Notes under the pieces: model-generated | Database searches by the model: none | What the model was told of the DNA's origin: nothing | What the model saw: the letters and a program-made list of their open reading frames with translations, nothing else | Made by a program: the position numbers and the translations under genes | Shown here: positions 36,031 to 44,608 of the stretch, piece by piece | How positions within the stretch are numbered: position 1 is the first letter of the stretch | Layout: each line of letters begins with the position of its first letter | Assembly (NCBI RefSeq): GCF_000422765.1 | Contig: NZ_AUGR01000002.1 | Location: forward strand, 1-64,000 | Length of the DNA: 64,000 nucleotides | Direction: 5' to 3' | Source: Neptunomonas japonica DSM 18939 | GTDB lineage: Bacteria; Pseudomonadota; Gammaproteobacteria; Pseudomonadales; Balneatricaceae

Positions 36031-37406
36031 TGGAATACCTTTCTCTCTTTCTTTTTTTAGGCGCGGTCATCGTCCTATTAATGGGTTACTCCGTTGCCTT
36101 TTCTCTTGCAGGAACCGGTCTTCTTTTTGCGGGCATAGGAGCGTTAACCGGGCACTTTGACTCTGTTTTTCTTGAGGCAATACCCAACCGATTATTCGGT
36201 ATCATGAATAACGAAGTACTGATCGCGGTACCCTTGTTCGTTTTCATGGGCGTCATGCTGGAGAAATCCAAAATTGCCGAAGGGCTTCTCGACACAATGT
36301 CGATACTCTTTGGATCAATGAACGGCGGCTTAGGCATCTCAGTAACCATCGTAGGAATGCTGCTAGCAGCCAGTACCGGTATTGTCGGTGCGACCGTAGT
36401 AACAATGGGCCTATTATCCCTGCCGACCATGTTGCGCCGTGGTTATGACCCTCAGGTTGCCTGTGGCGTTATATGTGCTTCTGGGACTCTAGGGCAAATA
36501 ATCCCACCTTCTATCGTGTTGGTACTTTTGGGAGACGTGATTAGTTCCGCGTATCAGCAGTCGCAGATCGACCAAGGTTTATTTTCTCCTGAAACCGTTA
36601 CGGTGGGTGACCTCTTCTTAGGAGCACTCATTCCGGGGCTATTACTGGTATTTGCCTATACGCTTTATATCGTAGGAAAAGCCGTTATCTCGCCTTCCTC
36701 TGTTCCTGCTATTCCTAAAGAAGAACGTGATGCAGTAGATAACCTTTGGGGCAAGGTTCTTAGTGCTTTAGTGCCACCCATTTTACTTATAGGTTTGGTC
36801 TTAGGCTCAATTCTAGGCGGATTAGCGACACCGACAGAAGCGGCTGCCGTGGGTGCGGTTGGAGCGGTGGTGCTGGCTATCTTTAAGCGTAACTTCAATC
36901 TGGAGACGTTGACTGGCGTAATGCGCTCGACGACTCAGGTCAGTTCGATGGTATTCATTATACTGGTTGGCGCATCTATATTTTCACTGGTGTTTCGTGG
37001 TTTTGGTGGCGATGACATGGTGCGGGACTTTTTAACAGACCTGCCTGGTGGCGTCTGGGGAGCCCTAGCAGTGGTTATGCTAGTTATGTTCTTACTCGGG
37101 TTCTTCTTAGACTTTATTGAAATCACATTTGTTGTTGTTCCTATTGTCGCCCCAATCTTGCTGACCATGGGGCTCGACCCAATCTGGTTGGGCATTATGA
37201 TTGCACTTAACTTGCAAACATCGTTCCTCACGCCCCCCTTTGGCTTTGCCCTGTTCTACTTACGAGGCGTTGCTCCTGAGTCCATTTCAACAGGGCAAAT
37301 TTACCGAGGCGTCATCCCCTTCATTGCCATACAGCTCACCATGCTAGGACTATTAGCCGCTTGGCCAGCGTTAGCAACCTGGTTACCTCACGCTGTTTAC
37401 GGATAA
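36027..37406 (+). CDS. dctM: TRAP transporter large permease DctM
   Basis: Large sodium-coupled transport subunit, 459 residues and about twelve membrane segments. Typical segments are AVPLFVFMGVMLEKS, AASTGIVGATVVTMGLLSLP, PPSIVLVLLGD and TEAAAVGAVGA. It resembles the group often labelled mannitol/chloroaromatic TRAP permeases; true substrates are usually organic acids. Followed by a strong terminator. Confidence 0.92.
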   Translation: MMEYLSLFLFLGAVIVLLMGYSVAFSLAGTGLLFAGIGALTGHFDSVFLEAIPNRLFGIMNNEVLIAVPLFVFMGVMLEKSKIAEGLLDTMSILFGSMNGGLGISVTIVGMLLAASTGIVGATVVTMGLLSLPTMLRRGYDPQVACGVICASGTLGQIIPPSIVLVLLGDVISSAYQQSQIDQGLFSPETVTVGDLFLGALIPGLLLVFAYTLYIVGKAVISPSSVPAIPKEERDAVDNLWGKVLSALVPPILLIGLVLGSILGGLATPTEAAAVGAVGAVVLAIFKRNFNLETLTGVMRSTTQVSSMVFIILVGASIFSLVFRGFGGDDMVRDFLTDLPGGVWGALAVVMLVMFLLGFFLDFIEITFVVVPIVAPILLTMGLDPIWLGIMIALNLQTSFLTPPFGFALFYLRGVAPESISTGQIYRGVIPFIAIQLTMLGLLAAWPALATWLPHAVYG

Positions 37407-37431
37407 GGGTTAGCCCACCATCTAAAAAGAG

Positions 37432-37465
37432 GAGCTGTAGATCTTTTATCTACGGCTCTTTTTTT
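37432..37465 (+). terminator. Intrinsic terminator after dctQM
   Basis: Stem of 11 bp, GAGCTGTAGAT/ATCTACGGCTC with one G-T pair (37432-37442 with 37448-37458), then seven T. In the 230 bp from here to the next gene I see nothing else certain. Confidence 0.9.
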
Positions 37466-37696
37466 GGGCTGCTATATGGGTGGATTGTGCTAAAAGTGGA
37501 CATCCAGGGAAAACAGAGACTAGTCAGAAACCAACTCAATGCGAGCTCGGTAACATAGCTTGCTTTACTTCTGAGTGCCCTAACAATCAATATTGGGTAA
37601 ATTGAACTTAGGTACTTGGCGTTACATATTGCCTTTTTAGAGTCTTTCATGTGAAATGTTCTCTAACAAATTTACAGATGTAGAAGAGTTTTAACT

Positions 37697-38371
37697 ATGG
37701 CATCTGAGCTTTTAAACAACCAGCTCCTGTTTACTGATGACAGCCCTTTTTCTCTGCTGAATGAGTCACGTCGACTTCAGCTATCAAAAGACATGAAGTC
37801 TTCTAAATTGTCTTCAGGAGAGATCATTCATCAAGCAGGAGATACAGCAGAAGGGATTTTTTGTGTGTTATCTGGTGTGGTTCGCTTCAGTAGCAGCGAT
37901 AGTGAAGGGCGCTATACGCTGGTTCAGGACCTTCTTCCTGGAGATTGGTTCGGGTTTATGGGTTATTTTGGTGAGGGCACTCGCCCGCAGGATGCTAATG
38001 CGTTGGAGTCATGCCACGTCGCGTTTATGAAAGGGGTCTATCTGGATGAGATATTAGATGAATACCCAGAGATATATCGTTCAATTTTGAGACAGGTCGC
38101 GCTATATAGTACTGATTTTTTTGATCGCTACTTCGGAGCAGTTAATCTCTCGTTACGCACCCGTATAGCTCAAATGCTGTTGAAGGTAGCGCAGTGGCAA
38201 TCAACACAGGCTTTGAATATAACTCAAACCGATCTGGCCTCGCTGCTCGGGGTAACTCGAGAGGCCGTGGGCGTTCATCTGAATGAACTACAAAATATAG
38301 GCGCAATTGAATTGGGATATAAAAAGATAAAACTAAAAGATCCCACATTATTATCAGCCCATTTTTCTTAG
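37697..38371 (+). CDS. Crp/Fnr family transcription regulator
   Basis: A 224-residue regulator: an N-terminal cyclic-nucleotide-like beta-barrel (about 20-135, with GEIIHQAGDTAEGIFCVLSGVVRF) and a C-terminal helix-turn-helix (about 155-215; TQTDLASLLGVTREAVGVHLNEL). It has no N-terminal cysteine cluster for iron-sulfur sensing as in Fnr, and the cAMP-site residues of Crp are not all present, so the signal is unknown. It lies between dctQM and a GlcG-like gene and may control the split TRAP system. Confidence 0.88.
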   Translation: MASELLNNQLLFTDDSPFSLLNESRRLQLSKDMKSSKLSSGEIIHQAGDTAEGIFCVLSGVVRFSSSDSEGRYTLVQDLLPGDWFGFMGYFGEGTRPQDANALESCHVAFMKGVYLDEILDEYPEIYRSILRQVALYSTDFFDRYFGAVNLSLRTRIAQMLLKVAQWQSTQALNITQTDLASLLGVTREAVGVHLNELQNIGAIELGYKKIKLKDPTLLSAHFS

Positions 38372-38374
38372 TAA

Positions 38375-38392
38375 CTGCAATCTTGATTGCAG
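38375..38392 (+). terminator. Hairpin after the Crp-like gene
   Basis: Perfect 8-bp inverted repeat CTGCAATC/GATTGCAG with a 2-base centre, directly after the stop at 38371. A weak T stretch follows. Either a terminator or an operator for the GlcG-like gene 60 bp downstream. Confidence 0.4.
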
Positions 38393-38450
38393 AGTTTAAT
38401 CGCAGTGTTGCTTAAAGTGAGGTTTTTAATCTATAGATTGAGTACATTGT

Positions 38451-38927
38451 ATGAAAAGAACAGTTTTGTTAATAGGCAGTATGTTGTTGTCTGGCCTAAC
38501 ATTCGCAAAAGATTTACCCACCGTCGAAGTACTAAAAACTACATTTGCGCAGCAGATAGCTAAAACAGCCTATACAAATTGTGTCGAACAAGGGTTTACG
38601 CCATCGGTGAGCATCGTTGACCAACAAGGCACACTGATATATTTCCAGCGCGGTGAGGATACTGGCCCTCATTCAGCTAAAACAAGTTTTCGTAAAGCAT
38701 ACACTGCTGCTTCACTGAAAATGCCAACGTCAACACTGGCAGTTTTTGTCGATATGCCAAAATTTTCTCAACTGGCCAAAATGGGCGATGATATTCTACT
38801 TCTACCTGGTGGTTTACCAATAACAAACAATGGTGCTGTCATTGGCGGAATCGGTATGTCTGGAGCACCCTCCCCTGAGCAGGAAGAAAAATGTGCCGCT
38901 GATGCTTTAGCAACCGAATTTAATTAA
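38451..38927 (+). CDS. GlcG/HbpS-like exported protein
   Basis: A 158-residue protein with a Sec signal peptide (about 1-19, ending LTFAK) and a GlcG/HbpS (DUF336) domain: SVSIVDQQGTLIYFQRGEDTG, the helix KAYTAASLKMPT, and GGLPITNNGAVIGGIGMSG. Exported members bind haem or small ligands; the glycolate-operon GlcG has no settled function. It may assist the TRAP system around it, but that rests on position only. Confidence 0.82.
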   Translation: MKRTVLLIGSMLLSGLTFAKDLPTVEVLKTTFAQQIAKTAYTNCVEQGFTPSVSIVDQQGTLIYFQRGEDTGPHSAKTSFRKAYTAASLKMPTSTLAVFVDMPKFSQLAKMGDDILLLPGGLPITNNGAVIGGIGMSGAPSPEQEEKCAADALATEFN

Positions 38928-39045
38928 GCTATTTGATGAGAAGCTGCTTGGACTTTCCTCAACAGAGCACACTTATCTAGTGCTAGGTAAGCTGAAGTAT
39001 GCTTTTGCTGATGTCTGCAGACTATTTTTTACACGGACACACAAA

Positions 39046-39067
39046 AAAGCCGGCTAATGCCGGCTTT
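39046..39067 (-). terminator. Terminator of the Tat-type dctP
   Basis: Stem AAAGCCGGC/GCCGGCTTT (39046-39054 with 39059-39067), 4-nt loop, then TTTTTTGTG on the minus strand. It sits 29 bp after the dctP stop and may also stop the converging GlcG-like transcript. Confidence 0.85.
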
Positions 39068-39095
39068 AAATTGAAGCGTTGTTATCTAAGCAAAC

Positions 39096-40175
39096 TTAAA
39101 CAGGGTTACGTGCGTTGAGGTAAGCCTGTTCAGATACTTGATGCCATTTCGTTGCTTGGTCACGGAATTTAACGAACGAATCAAATACTTTCTTCGTCAT
39201 CTCATCGTTAGCCGCTTCTTCAGCAATAACTTCATCAGACAGTGATTTCAGAGTAGCCAGTACATCGTCTGGGAACTTACGGAGTTGCACATTATGTTCG
39301 TTAACCAACTGCTCAAGCGAACGGTTATTCTTCGCTGTGAAGTCAGCCAGCATATCTTGGTTAGCCACACGAATAGCATTTCGTACGATGACCTGCAGAT
39401 CCGTTGGTAGTTTCTCGAATGCTTCTTTGTTCATGAAACACTCAAGTGTTGTACCTGGCTCATGCCAACCCGGGTAGTAGTAAAACTTAGCCGCTTTATG
39501 CAAACCAAATGCAGCATCGTTGTACGGGCCAACCCACTCAGTTGCATCAATGGCACCCGACTGTAGCGCAGGGAATATTTCACCACCAGGAAGTAGCACA
39601 GGCGTACCACCAGCACGCTTAAGTACTTCACCACCTAAGCCAGGCATACGCATTTTAAGGCCTTCAAGATCAGCCACAGAGTTGATCTCTTTATTGAACC
39701 AACCACCCATCTGCACACCGGTATTACCCGCAGCACCCGGCACAAGACCGAATGGTGCATATGTTTCTTCCCATAGCTCCATACCGCCACCATGGTACAA
39801 CCAGCTGTTCATCTCTTGAGCTGTTAAGCCAAAAGGTACCGCTGCAAAAAACTGTGCTGCACGACTTTTACCTTTCCAGTAGTAAGAAGCGCCATGACCC
39901 ATTTCCGCCGTTCCGCGCGAAACTGCATCAAAAATTTCCAGCGCGCCAACTAACTCTTTAGCACCGTAAACTTTTACTTCAACTCGGCCACCGGTCATTT
40001 CAGTGATCAGCTTAGCCAAGTTATTTGCACCCACACCTAAACCAGGAAAGTTCTTAGGCCAGGTGGTTACCATTTTCCACTTAAACTCTGGCGCAGCCTG
40101 AGCTGCGGTAGACATCATGGCACCTGTTGCTACGGTTGCAGCTCCGGCACCTTTTAGAAATTGACGACGCTTCAA
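39096..40175 (-). CDS. dctP: TRAP transporter substrate-binding protein DctP, Tat-exported
   Basis: Periplasmic binding protein of a TRAP transporter, 359 residues from the chosen start. The N-terminus MKRRQFLKGAG is a twin-arginine signal, with cleavage likely after AQA (27). The mature part has GLKMRMPGLGGEVLKRAGGTPVLLPGGEIFPALQSGAIDATEW, the DctP7/TakP-type ligand site with a conserved Arg. I chose the TTG at 40175 because AAGGAG lies 7 bases before it and it starts the RR signal exactly; the longer frame to 40364 adds unrelated residues. It has its own terminator and diverges from hexR. It probably serves DctQM at 35479-37406. Confidence 0.9.
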   Translation of the reverse strand: MKRRQFLKGAGAATVATGAMMSTAAQAAPEFKWKMVTTWPKNFPGLGVGANNLAKLITEMTGGRVEVKVYGAKELVGALEIFDAVSRGTAEMGHGASYYWKGKSRAAQFFAAVPFGLTAQEMNSWLYHGGGMELWEETYAPFGLVPGAAGNTGVQMGGWFNKEINSVADLEGLKMRMPGLGGEVLKRAGGTPVLLPGGEIFPALQSGAIDATEWVGPYNDAAFGLHKAAKFYYYPGWHEPGTTLECFMNKEAFEKLPTDLQVIVRNAIRVANQDMLADFTAKNNRSLEQLVNEHNVQLRKFPDDVLATLKSLSDEVIAEEAANDEMTKKVFDSFVKFRDQATKWHQVSEQAYLNARNPV

Positions 40176-40404
40176 AGGCCTACTCCTTACGTTATTATTT
40201 TTCAGTGATTTACAATAAACATAGCATGCACTATAAGCCCCTGCAACGATCACTAACAGCTCTTTTATTACGTACGTGGTATTACCCAGATGGCAAAAAA
40301 CAATCAGTAAAAAGTTACATGTTTTGTAGAAAAGTAATTGCGCTATCGCGCGGATAAAATCCAATGAAATTATGTGCTTTCATATTTCGTTGATATACTG
40401 ATAC

Positions 40405-40414
40405 GTTACGTAAC
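40405..40414. promoter_or_regulatory. Palindrome between dctP and hexR
   Basis: GTTACGTAAC is a 10-bp perfect palindrome 22 bp before the hexR start and just after a -10-like TATACT (40394-40399). It could be an operator. It is not the published-style HexR site (TGTARTWWAAYTACA). Confidence 0.35.
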
Positions 40415-40435
40415 AGCGCTTAACGAGAATTACTT

Positions 40436-41320
40436 TTGAACGCAGCAAACTTACTAAAGTCAATTACAGATGCTCTGCCTAAGCTTCGCAAATCGGAGCA
40501 AAAAGTTGCAGACTTTGTGTTGGCTAATCCTCAGGAAGTTATCCACATGCGTATTGTGGACCTCGCCTCAGAAGCAAATGTCAGTGAGCCTACCGTCGTC
40601 AGATTTTGCCGTGCTCTACACTATGATGGCTTTCAAGATTTCAAGCTAACGCTCGCTCAAGGGTTAGCCAGTAACCCCAACTTCGAACAGTTTGCATTGG
40701 ACTCTAAAGATACTGTTTCTGAGTTTAAGCAAAAGATTTTCGATTCAATGATCGGTAATTTAATCGATATTCGTGACAAGCTAGACGCAGAAACACTAGA
40801 AAATGCGATTGACGCATTAGTAAAAGCAAAACGTATAGAGTTTTACGGGTTTGGGGCTTCCGCTGCAGTGTGTAGTGATGCACAACACAAGTTCTATCGT
40901 TTACAAATCTCTGCAGCAGCTTATTCTGACCCGCACATGCAAACGATCTCTGCTGTTTCTATGTCAGCTGGCGATGTTGTTGTTGCCGTCTCGCAAACAG
41001 GACGCACCAAAGATTTACTGCATACGGTTAAGCTGGTCAAAGAAACTGGGGCAACCGTCATCACTCTATGCCCTGGAAACACACTGCTCGCTGATTTAGC
41101 TGATATCGCTATTCATATTGATGTCGAAGAAGATAAAGACCTCAGCACGCTGATGTCTTCGCGTGTTCTTCATCTTGTTGCCATTGATGTACTTGCTGTC
41201 GGCGTGGCTATGCGCCTTGGCCCAGCGTTACTGGATCATTTGAAAACTATTAAACGTAGCTTGCGTAGCCTACGACAAAACGATAAACGCCTCTTAGCAA
41301 AACCTGATACTGAAGTATAA
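40436..41320 (+). CDS. hexR: HexR-type RpiR family regulator
   Basis: A 294-residue regulator with an N-terminal RpiR helix-turn-helix (1-77; SEPTVVRFCRALHYDGFQDFKL) and a SIS sugar-phosphate domain (about 120-260; SQTGRTKD). It is of the HexR type that senses 2-keto-3-deoxy-6-phosphogluconate and controls central carbon genes. No zwf, edd or eda is adjacent; instead it diverges from dctP. Start is TTG at 40436, which fits the family N-terminus. Confidence 0.85.
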   Translation: MNAANLLKSITDALPKLRKSEQKVADFVLANPQEVIHMRIVDLASEANVSEPTVVRFCRALHYDGFQDFKLTLAQGLASNPNFEQFALDSKDTVSEFKQKIFDSMIGNLIDIRDKLDAETLENAIDALVKAKRIEFYGFGASAAVCSDAQHKFYRLQISAAAYSDPHMQTISAVSMSAGDVVVAVSQTGRTKDLLHTVKLVKETGATVITLCPGNTLLADLADIAIHIDVEEDKDLSTLMSSRVLHLVAIDVLAVGVAMRLGPALLDHLKTIKRSLRSLRQNDKRLLAKPDTEV

Positions 41321-41366
41321 GGTCATCAGCTGCTTTCTTAATATTTCTGCAATCTGAATACACTAA

Positions 41367-41484
41367 CCTGCCTTTAACACATAGCGGATCAAACACTGGG
41401 GAATTAAAAAATCCACCTTTCGCTATGCCGTCATTTTATATCAAGAAACAGCCTGCCTAAGCACGACTCTATTTAAAGGCAGGC
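41367..41484 (+). promoter_or_regulatory. Structured intergenic region before the PA3496-like gene
   Basis: The 3' segment TTAAAGGCAGGC (41473-41484) can pair with CCTGCCTTTAA at 41367-41377 (11 bp) or with GCCTGCCT at 41451-41458 (8 bp), but not with both. A third stem, CATAGCG/CGCTATG (41380-41386 with 41421-41427), nests in the first fold. The region ends 7 bases before the AAAAGG ribosome site at 41491. This resembles an RNA switch or attenuator; no ligand or family is recognised. Confidence 0.45.
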
Positions 41485-41502
41485 CATGATAAAAGGTTGA
41501 TA

Positions 41503-41712
41503 ATGATGTTAAAGCAAAATGCTAACCCGCTAAACGAAGTACAGCTTGAAATCATGAACGCGCTAATGGGCTATGAAGACGATAAAAACCTTATCAGTAA
41601 AAAACAGGCAACAAAGCGCCTTTTTAAAGCCAGACGTGCCATTGAAGAACGCCGGGAAAGGCATAGCCTAGCAAAACATATAGATAGAGAAGCCTGGTAC
41701 GATTCGCTTTAG
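41503..41712 (+). CDS. PA3496 family small regulatory-type protein
   Basis: A 69-residue basic helical protein of the family named after Pseudomonas PA3496, often labelled putative regulatory protein. The pattern is KKQATKRLFKARRAIEERRERHSLAKHIDREAW. No DNA-binding fold is proven. The ATG at 41503 or 41506 is preferred to the TTG at 41497 because AAAAGG (41491-41496) lies at better distance. Preceded by the structured region described above. Confidence 0.75.
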   Translation: MMLKQNANPLNEVQLEIMNALMGYEDDKNLISKKQATKRLFKARRAIEERRERHSLAKHIDREAWYDSL

Positions 41713-41731
41713 GCTTCTCTACTGAGGAGGG

Positions 41732-43228
41732 CTATTGGTGCTCTGGATAAATAATATTCAGAGGCACAGAGTTACCACCATCCATGACGATAGCTGCATG
41801 GTGACGTTTTAATTGGCGTGGCTCTGAAGCTCCACAAGAGTGAGCGATAATCTCTACTTCATGCACTAAATTGTGATGAAAATGAGCAACTCGCTCAGCC
41901 TTGCTCTCCGGCACTAAGCCCTGCTGCAAATCAGGATCATGCGTTGTAATACCTGTTGGACAGGTATTTTTATTACACTGCAAAGCTTGTATACAGCCCA
42001 AAGCAAACATAAATCCACGCGCACTCACCACAAAGTCTGCACCGATGCATAATGCCGCTGCGACATCTGTTGGGTTGATCATTTTGCCGGATACAATCAC
42101 GCGTATACGCTCACGCAGCTCGTGTTGATGTAATTTGTTTACCAAAATCGGCAGGCTTTCACGCACAGGTAAACCCACACTGTCCATTAAAGGCATTGGC
42201 GCAGCGCCGGTACCACCATCCGAGCTATCCAGAGTAATAAAGTCTGGAGCATTTTCGATACCACGCTTGTTAACCGCCTCAAAAAACTCATCAAGCCATT
42301 CAGTGGTACCTAATACTAATTTAAATCCACACGGTTTTCCGGTCACCCTACGGATTCGTTCAACGGTATTCAGTAGATCATCAATAGAGGCTATATCAGC
42401 ATGTCGGTTCGGGCTGATAGACGCTTGCCCTTCTGGAATACCTCGAATTTCAGCAATGGCTTTACTCACTTTCTCTGCGGGTAAAATCCCGCCTTTACCG
42501 GGTTTCGCCCCTTGAGACAGTTTAACTTCAAACATTTTCACCTGAGTAATAGCGGCTTTTTCTTTCAGCTTTTCATCACAAAGCCCGCCATCGGCATCCC
42601 TTACACCATATTTAGCCGTTCCTATCTGGTAGACAAGGTCACAGCCTCCTTCGAGATGGAAAGGAGATAAGCCCCCTTCACCGGTATTCATCCAGCACCC
42701 TGCTTTAGCCGCTCCATGTGAAAGTGCTTGAACAGCAGGCTTTGATAAAGCGCCATAACTCATGCCTGAAACATTAAAGAACGACGGAGCATCGTAAGGG
42801 TGTTCGCAGTAAGGCCCAATACGTGAAGGTTGAGAAGAAGCGGCGTCTTCAGAAAGCGTCGGGAAGGGGCAGTTAAGAAAGTAATGAGTGCCGGGACGGC
42901 GAAGGTCACGTGTTGAGCCAAAAGCGATGGTGTTGTCTATATTCTTTGAGGCCCTATATACCCAGCTACGTTGTGCGCGGTTAAAGGGTAACTCCTCTCG
43001 GTCCATGGCAAAAAAGTATTGGCGAAAAAACTCACCCATATGCTCAAATAAATAACGGAAGCGCCCAATTAATGGGTAGTTACGTCGAATTGTTTGAGCT
43101 GTTTGATTCTTATCATTACGATAGAGAATGAAGCCTGTAACCAATAGAGCGACCACAACTAGCAAGAATAGAATCCCAATAGTTGCTATAAAATTGATAG
43201 CAAAAATAGTAACCGTATCGCTCATCAT
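41732..43228 (-). CDS. FMN-binding glutamate synthase-like protein
   Basis: A 498-residue protein with a membrane helix near the N-terminus (about 8-35) followed by a domain like the FMN/Fe-S part of glutamate synthase large subunit: SGMSYGALSKPAVQALSHGA, GAKPGKGGILPAEKVS, DSSDGGTGAAP, and a CIQALQCNKNTC cluster (C-x5-C-x4-C) for a 3Fe-4S centre. The glutaminase and channel parts of GltB are missing, so it is not a normal glutamate synthase. Reaction unknown. Confidence 0.88.
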   Translation of the reverse strand: MMSDTVTIFAINFIATIGILFLLVVVALLVTGFILYRNDKNQTAQTIRRNYPLIGRFRYLFEHMGEFFRQYFFAMDREELPFNRAQRSWVYRASKNIDNTIAFGSTRDLRRPGTHYFLNCPFPTLSEDAASSQPSRIGPYCEHPYDAPSFFNVSGMSYGALSKPAVQALSHGAAKAGCWMNTGEGGLSPFHLEGGCDLVYQIGTAKYGVRDADGGLCDEKLKEKAAITQVKMFEVKLSQGAKPGKGGILPAEKVSKAIAEIRGIPEGQASISPNRHADIASIDDLLNTVERIRRVTGKPCGFKLVLGTTEWLDEFFEAVNKRGIENAPDFITLDSSDGGTGAAPMPLMDSVGLPVRESLPILVNKLHQHELRERIRVIVSGKMINPTDVAAALCIGADFVVSARGFMFALGCIQALQCNKNTCPTGITTHDPDLQQGLVPESKAERVAHFHHNLVHEVEIIAHSCGASEPRQLKRHHAAIVMDGGNSVPLNIIYPEHQ

Positions 43229-43358
43229 TTATCCCCTAATTCATTGATAGGCCAATCCTACTCTAACGTTAGTGTAGGCGAATATAGTCATATTAAATTA
43301 ACTTATCCACAGGCTTAATTAACAAACCTAAAAACAATATCATTAAAAATGCCTATCG

Positions 43359-44549
43359 TTACTCAGCTATTCGTCCAAAGCCTGCGTCAAGATCCTTAAT
43401 TAGATCGTCCACATTTTCCAACCCAATATGGACACGGACCAGCGTACCCTCAAAATCGACCTTACCCGAGGGACGAATAGCATTAAGTTCTTCAGGTTGA
43501 TTAGCCAGAATCAAAGACTCATAGCCACCCCAAGAATAAGCCATACTGAAATGCTCAAAGTTATCTAGGTACTGCTCTAACATTTCATCGCTCAAGCGTT
43601 GTTTCAGAATGAATGAGAACAGCCCATTGCAACCATTAAAGTCACGCTTGTAGAACTCATGCCCCTTACAACTCACTAATGCAGGGTGGTTAACACGTTC
43701 AACTTCAGGTCGCCCGCTTAACCAGTTCGCCACGGCGATACTGTTAGCTTCATGTTGTTTTAGCCGGATGCCCATTGTACGCAGACCCCGAGCCGCCATA
43801 TAGGCAGTATCTGCATCAACCATTTGCCCCATCAGGTATGAGCGCTCTCGTAACCGCTCCCAGCAGCGCTCATTGGATACCGCCGTACCCAACATCGCGT
43901 CTGAGTGACCAATAATGTATTTGGTACCGGCCTGAATTGAAATATCGATATCATGTTCTAGTGCTTTGAACAGCACACCAGCAGCCCAAGTGTTGTCTAT
44001 CATGACAATTATTTCGGGATTGATAGCCCGAGCCGCTTTCACCATTGCCGGTATATCAGGAACTTCCATCGTAATAGAACTAGGCGATTCTAAAAAAAGG
44101 AGCTTGGTATTTTTCTTTACCAAATGACGAATATCAGCACCTATTGTTGGCTCATAATAGGTGGTAGTAACGTTCATATCATTGAGAATGATGTTACAAA
44201 AATCTTGTGTTGGCTCATAAGCCCCGCCAGTCATCAATATATGATCACCTGCCACAACGAAGGAAAGAATAGCATTAGAAACGGCCGCCGCGCCGCAAGG
44301 GTAGAGAGCACAACCGGCACCGCCCTCAAGCTCAACCATCGCTTCTTGCAGTGAGAAATGCGTCAAAGTGCCACGGCGTCCGTAAAACAGCTCGCTATTA
44401 GCGCGGTTAGCTGTGGCTATTTTTTTATCTTTAACAGAATCAAAGACTAACGATGACGCGCGCTGAATAACGCTATTGACTGAGCCCAAACCAAATTTCT
44501 TAGAGCGGCCAGCACTCACCAATGATGTTGCAAGTTTATCGAGATACAT
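43359..44549 (-). CDS. metC: Cystathionine beta-lyase MetC
   Basis: PLP enzyme cleaving cystathionine to homocysteine, pyruvate and ammonia; many also act on cysteine. The 396-residue protein follows E. coli MetC closely: [66 protein letters not shown]-type stretch, the PLP lysine in [14 protein letters not shown], and [10 protein letters not shown]. The ATG at 44549 gives the same N-terminal length as E. coli; an upstream ATG at 44561 exists. It follows the cysteine desulfhydrase-like gene by 59 bp. Confidence 0.94.
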   Translation of the reverse strand: MYLDKLATSLVSAGRSKKFGLGSVNSVIQRASSLVFDSVKDKKIATANRANSELFYGRRGTLTHFSLQEAMVELEGGAGCALYPCGAAAVSNAILSFVVAGDHILMTGGAYEPTQDFCNIILNDMNVTTTYYEPTIGADIRHLVKKNTKLLFLESPSSITMEVPDIPAMVKAARAINPEIIVMIDNTWAAGVLFKALEHDIDISIQAGTKYIIGHSDAMLGTAVSNERCWERLRERSYLMGQMVDADTAYMAARGLRTMGIRLKQHEANSIAVANWLSGRPEVERVNHPALVSCKGHEFYKRDFNGCNGLFSFILKQRLSDEMLEQYLDNFEHFSMAYSWGGYESLILANQPEELNAIRPSGKVDFEGTLVRVHIGLENVDDLIKDLDAGFGRIAE

Positions 44550-44608
44550 GGTGGTTCTCATAATTACATATGTTTGTCGTAAAACGTGGCAATCGCCTTT
44601 TTAAAACG

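Noticed and set aside
40327-40341. TGTAGAAAAGTAATT as a HexR operator
   Set aside because: Only about 10 of 15 positions fit the HexR consensus and one half-site is missing.
39096-40364. Long form of the Tat-type DctP starting at 40364
   Set aside because: The extra 63 residues are unrelated to the family and would bury the RR signal; the TTG at 40175 with AAGGAG in front is better.
43303-43311. Perfect DnaA box TTATCCACA between the GltB-like gene and metC
   Set aside because: A single box without a cluster, AT-rich unwinding element or replication gene nearby; not an origin. It may be chance or a DnaA-regulated promoter.
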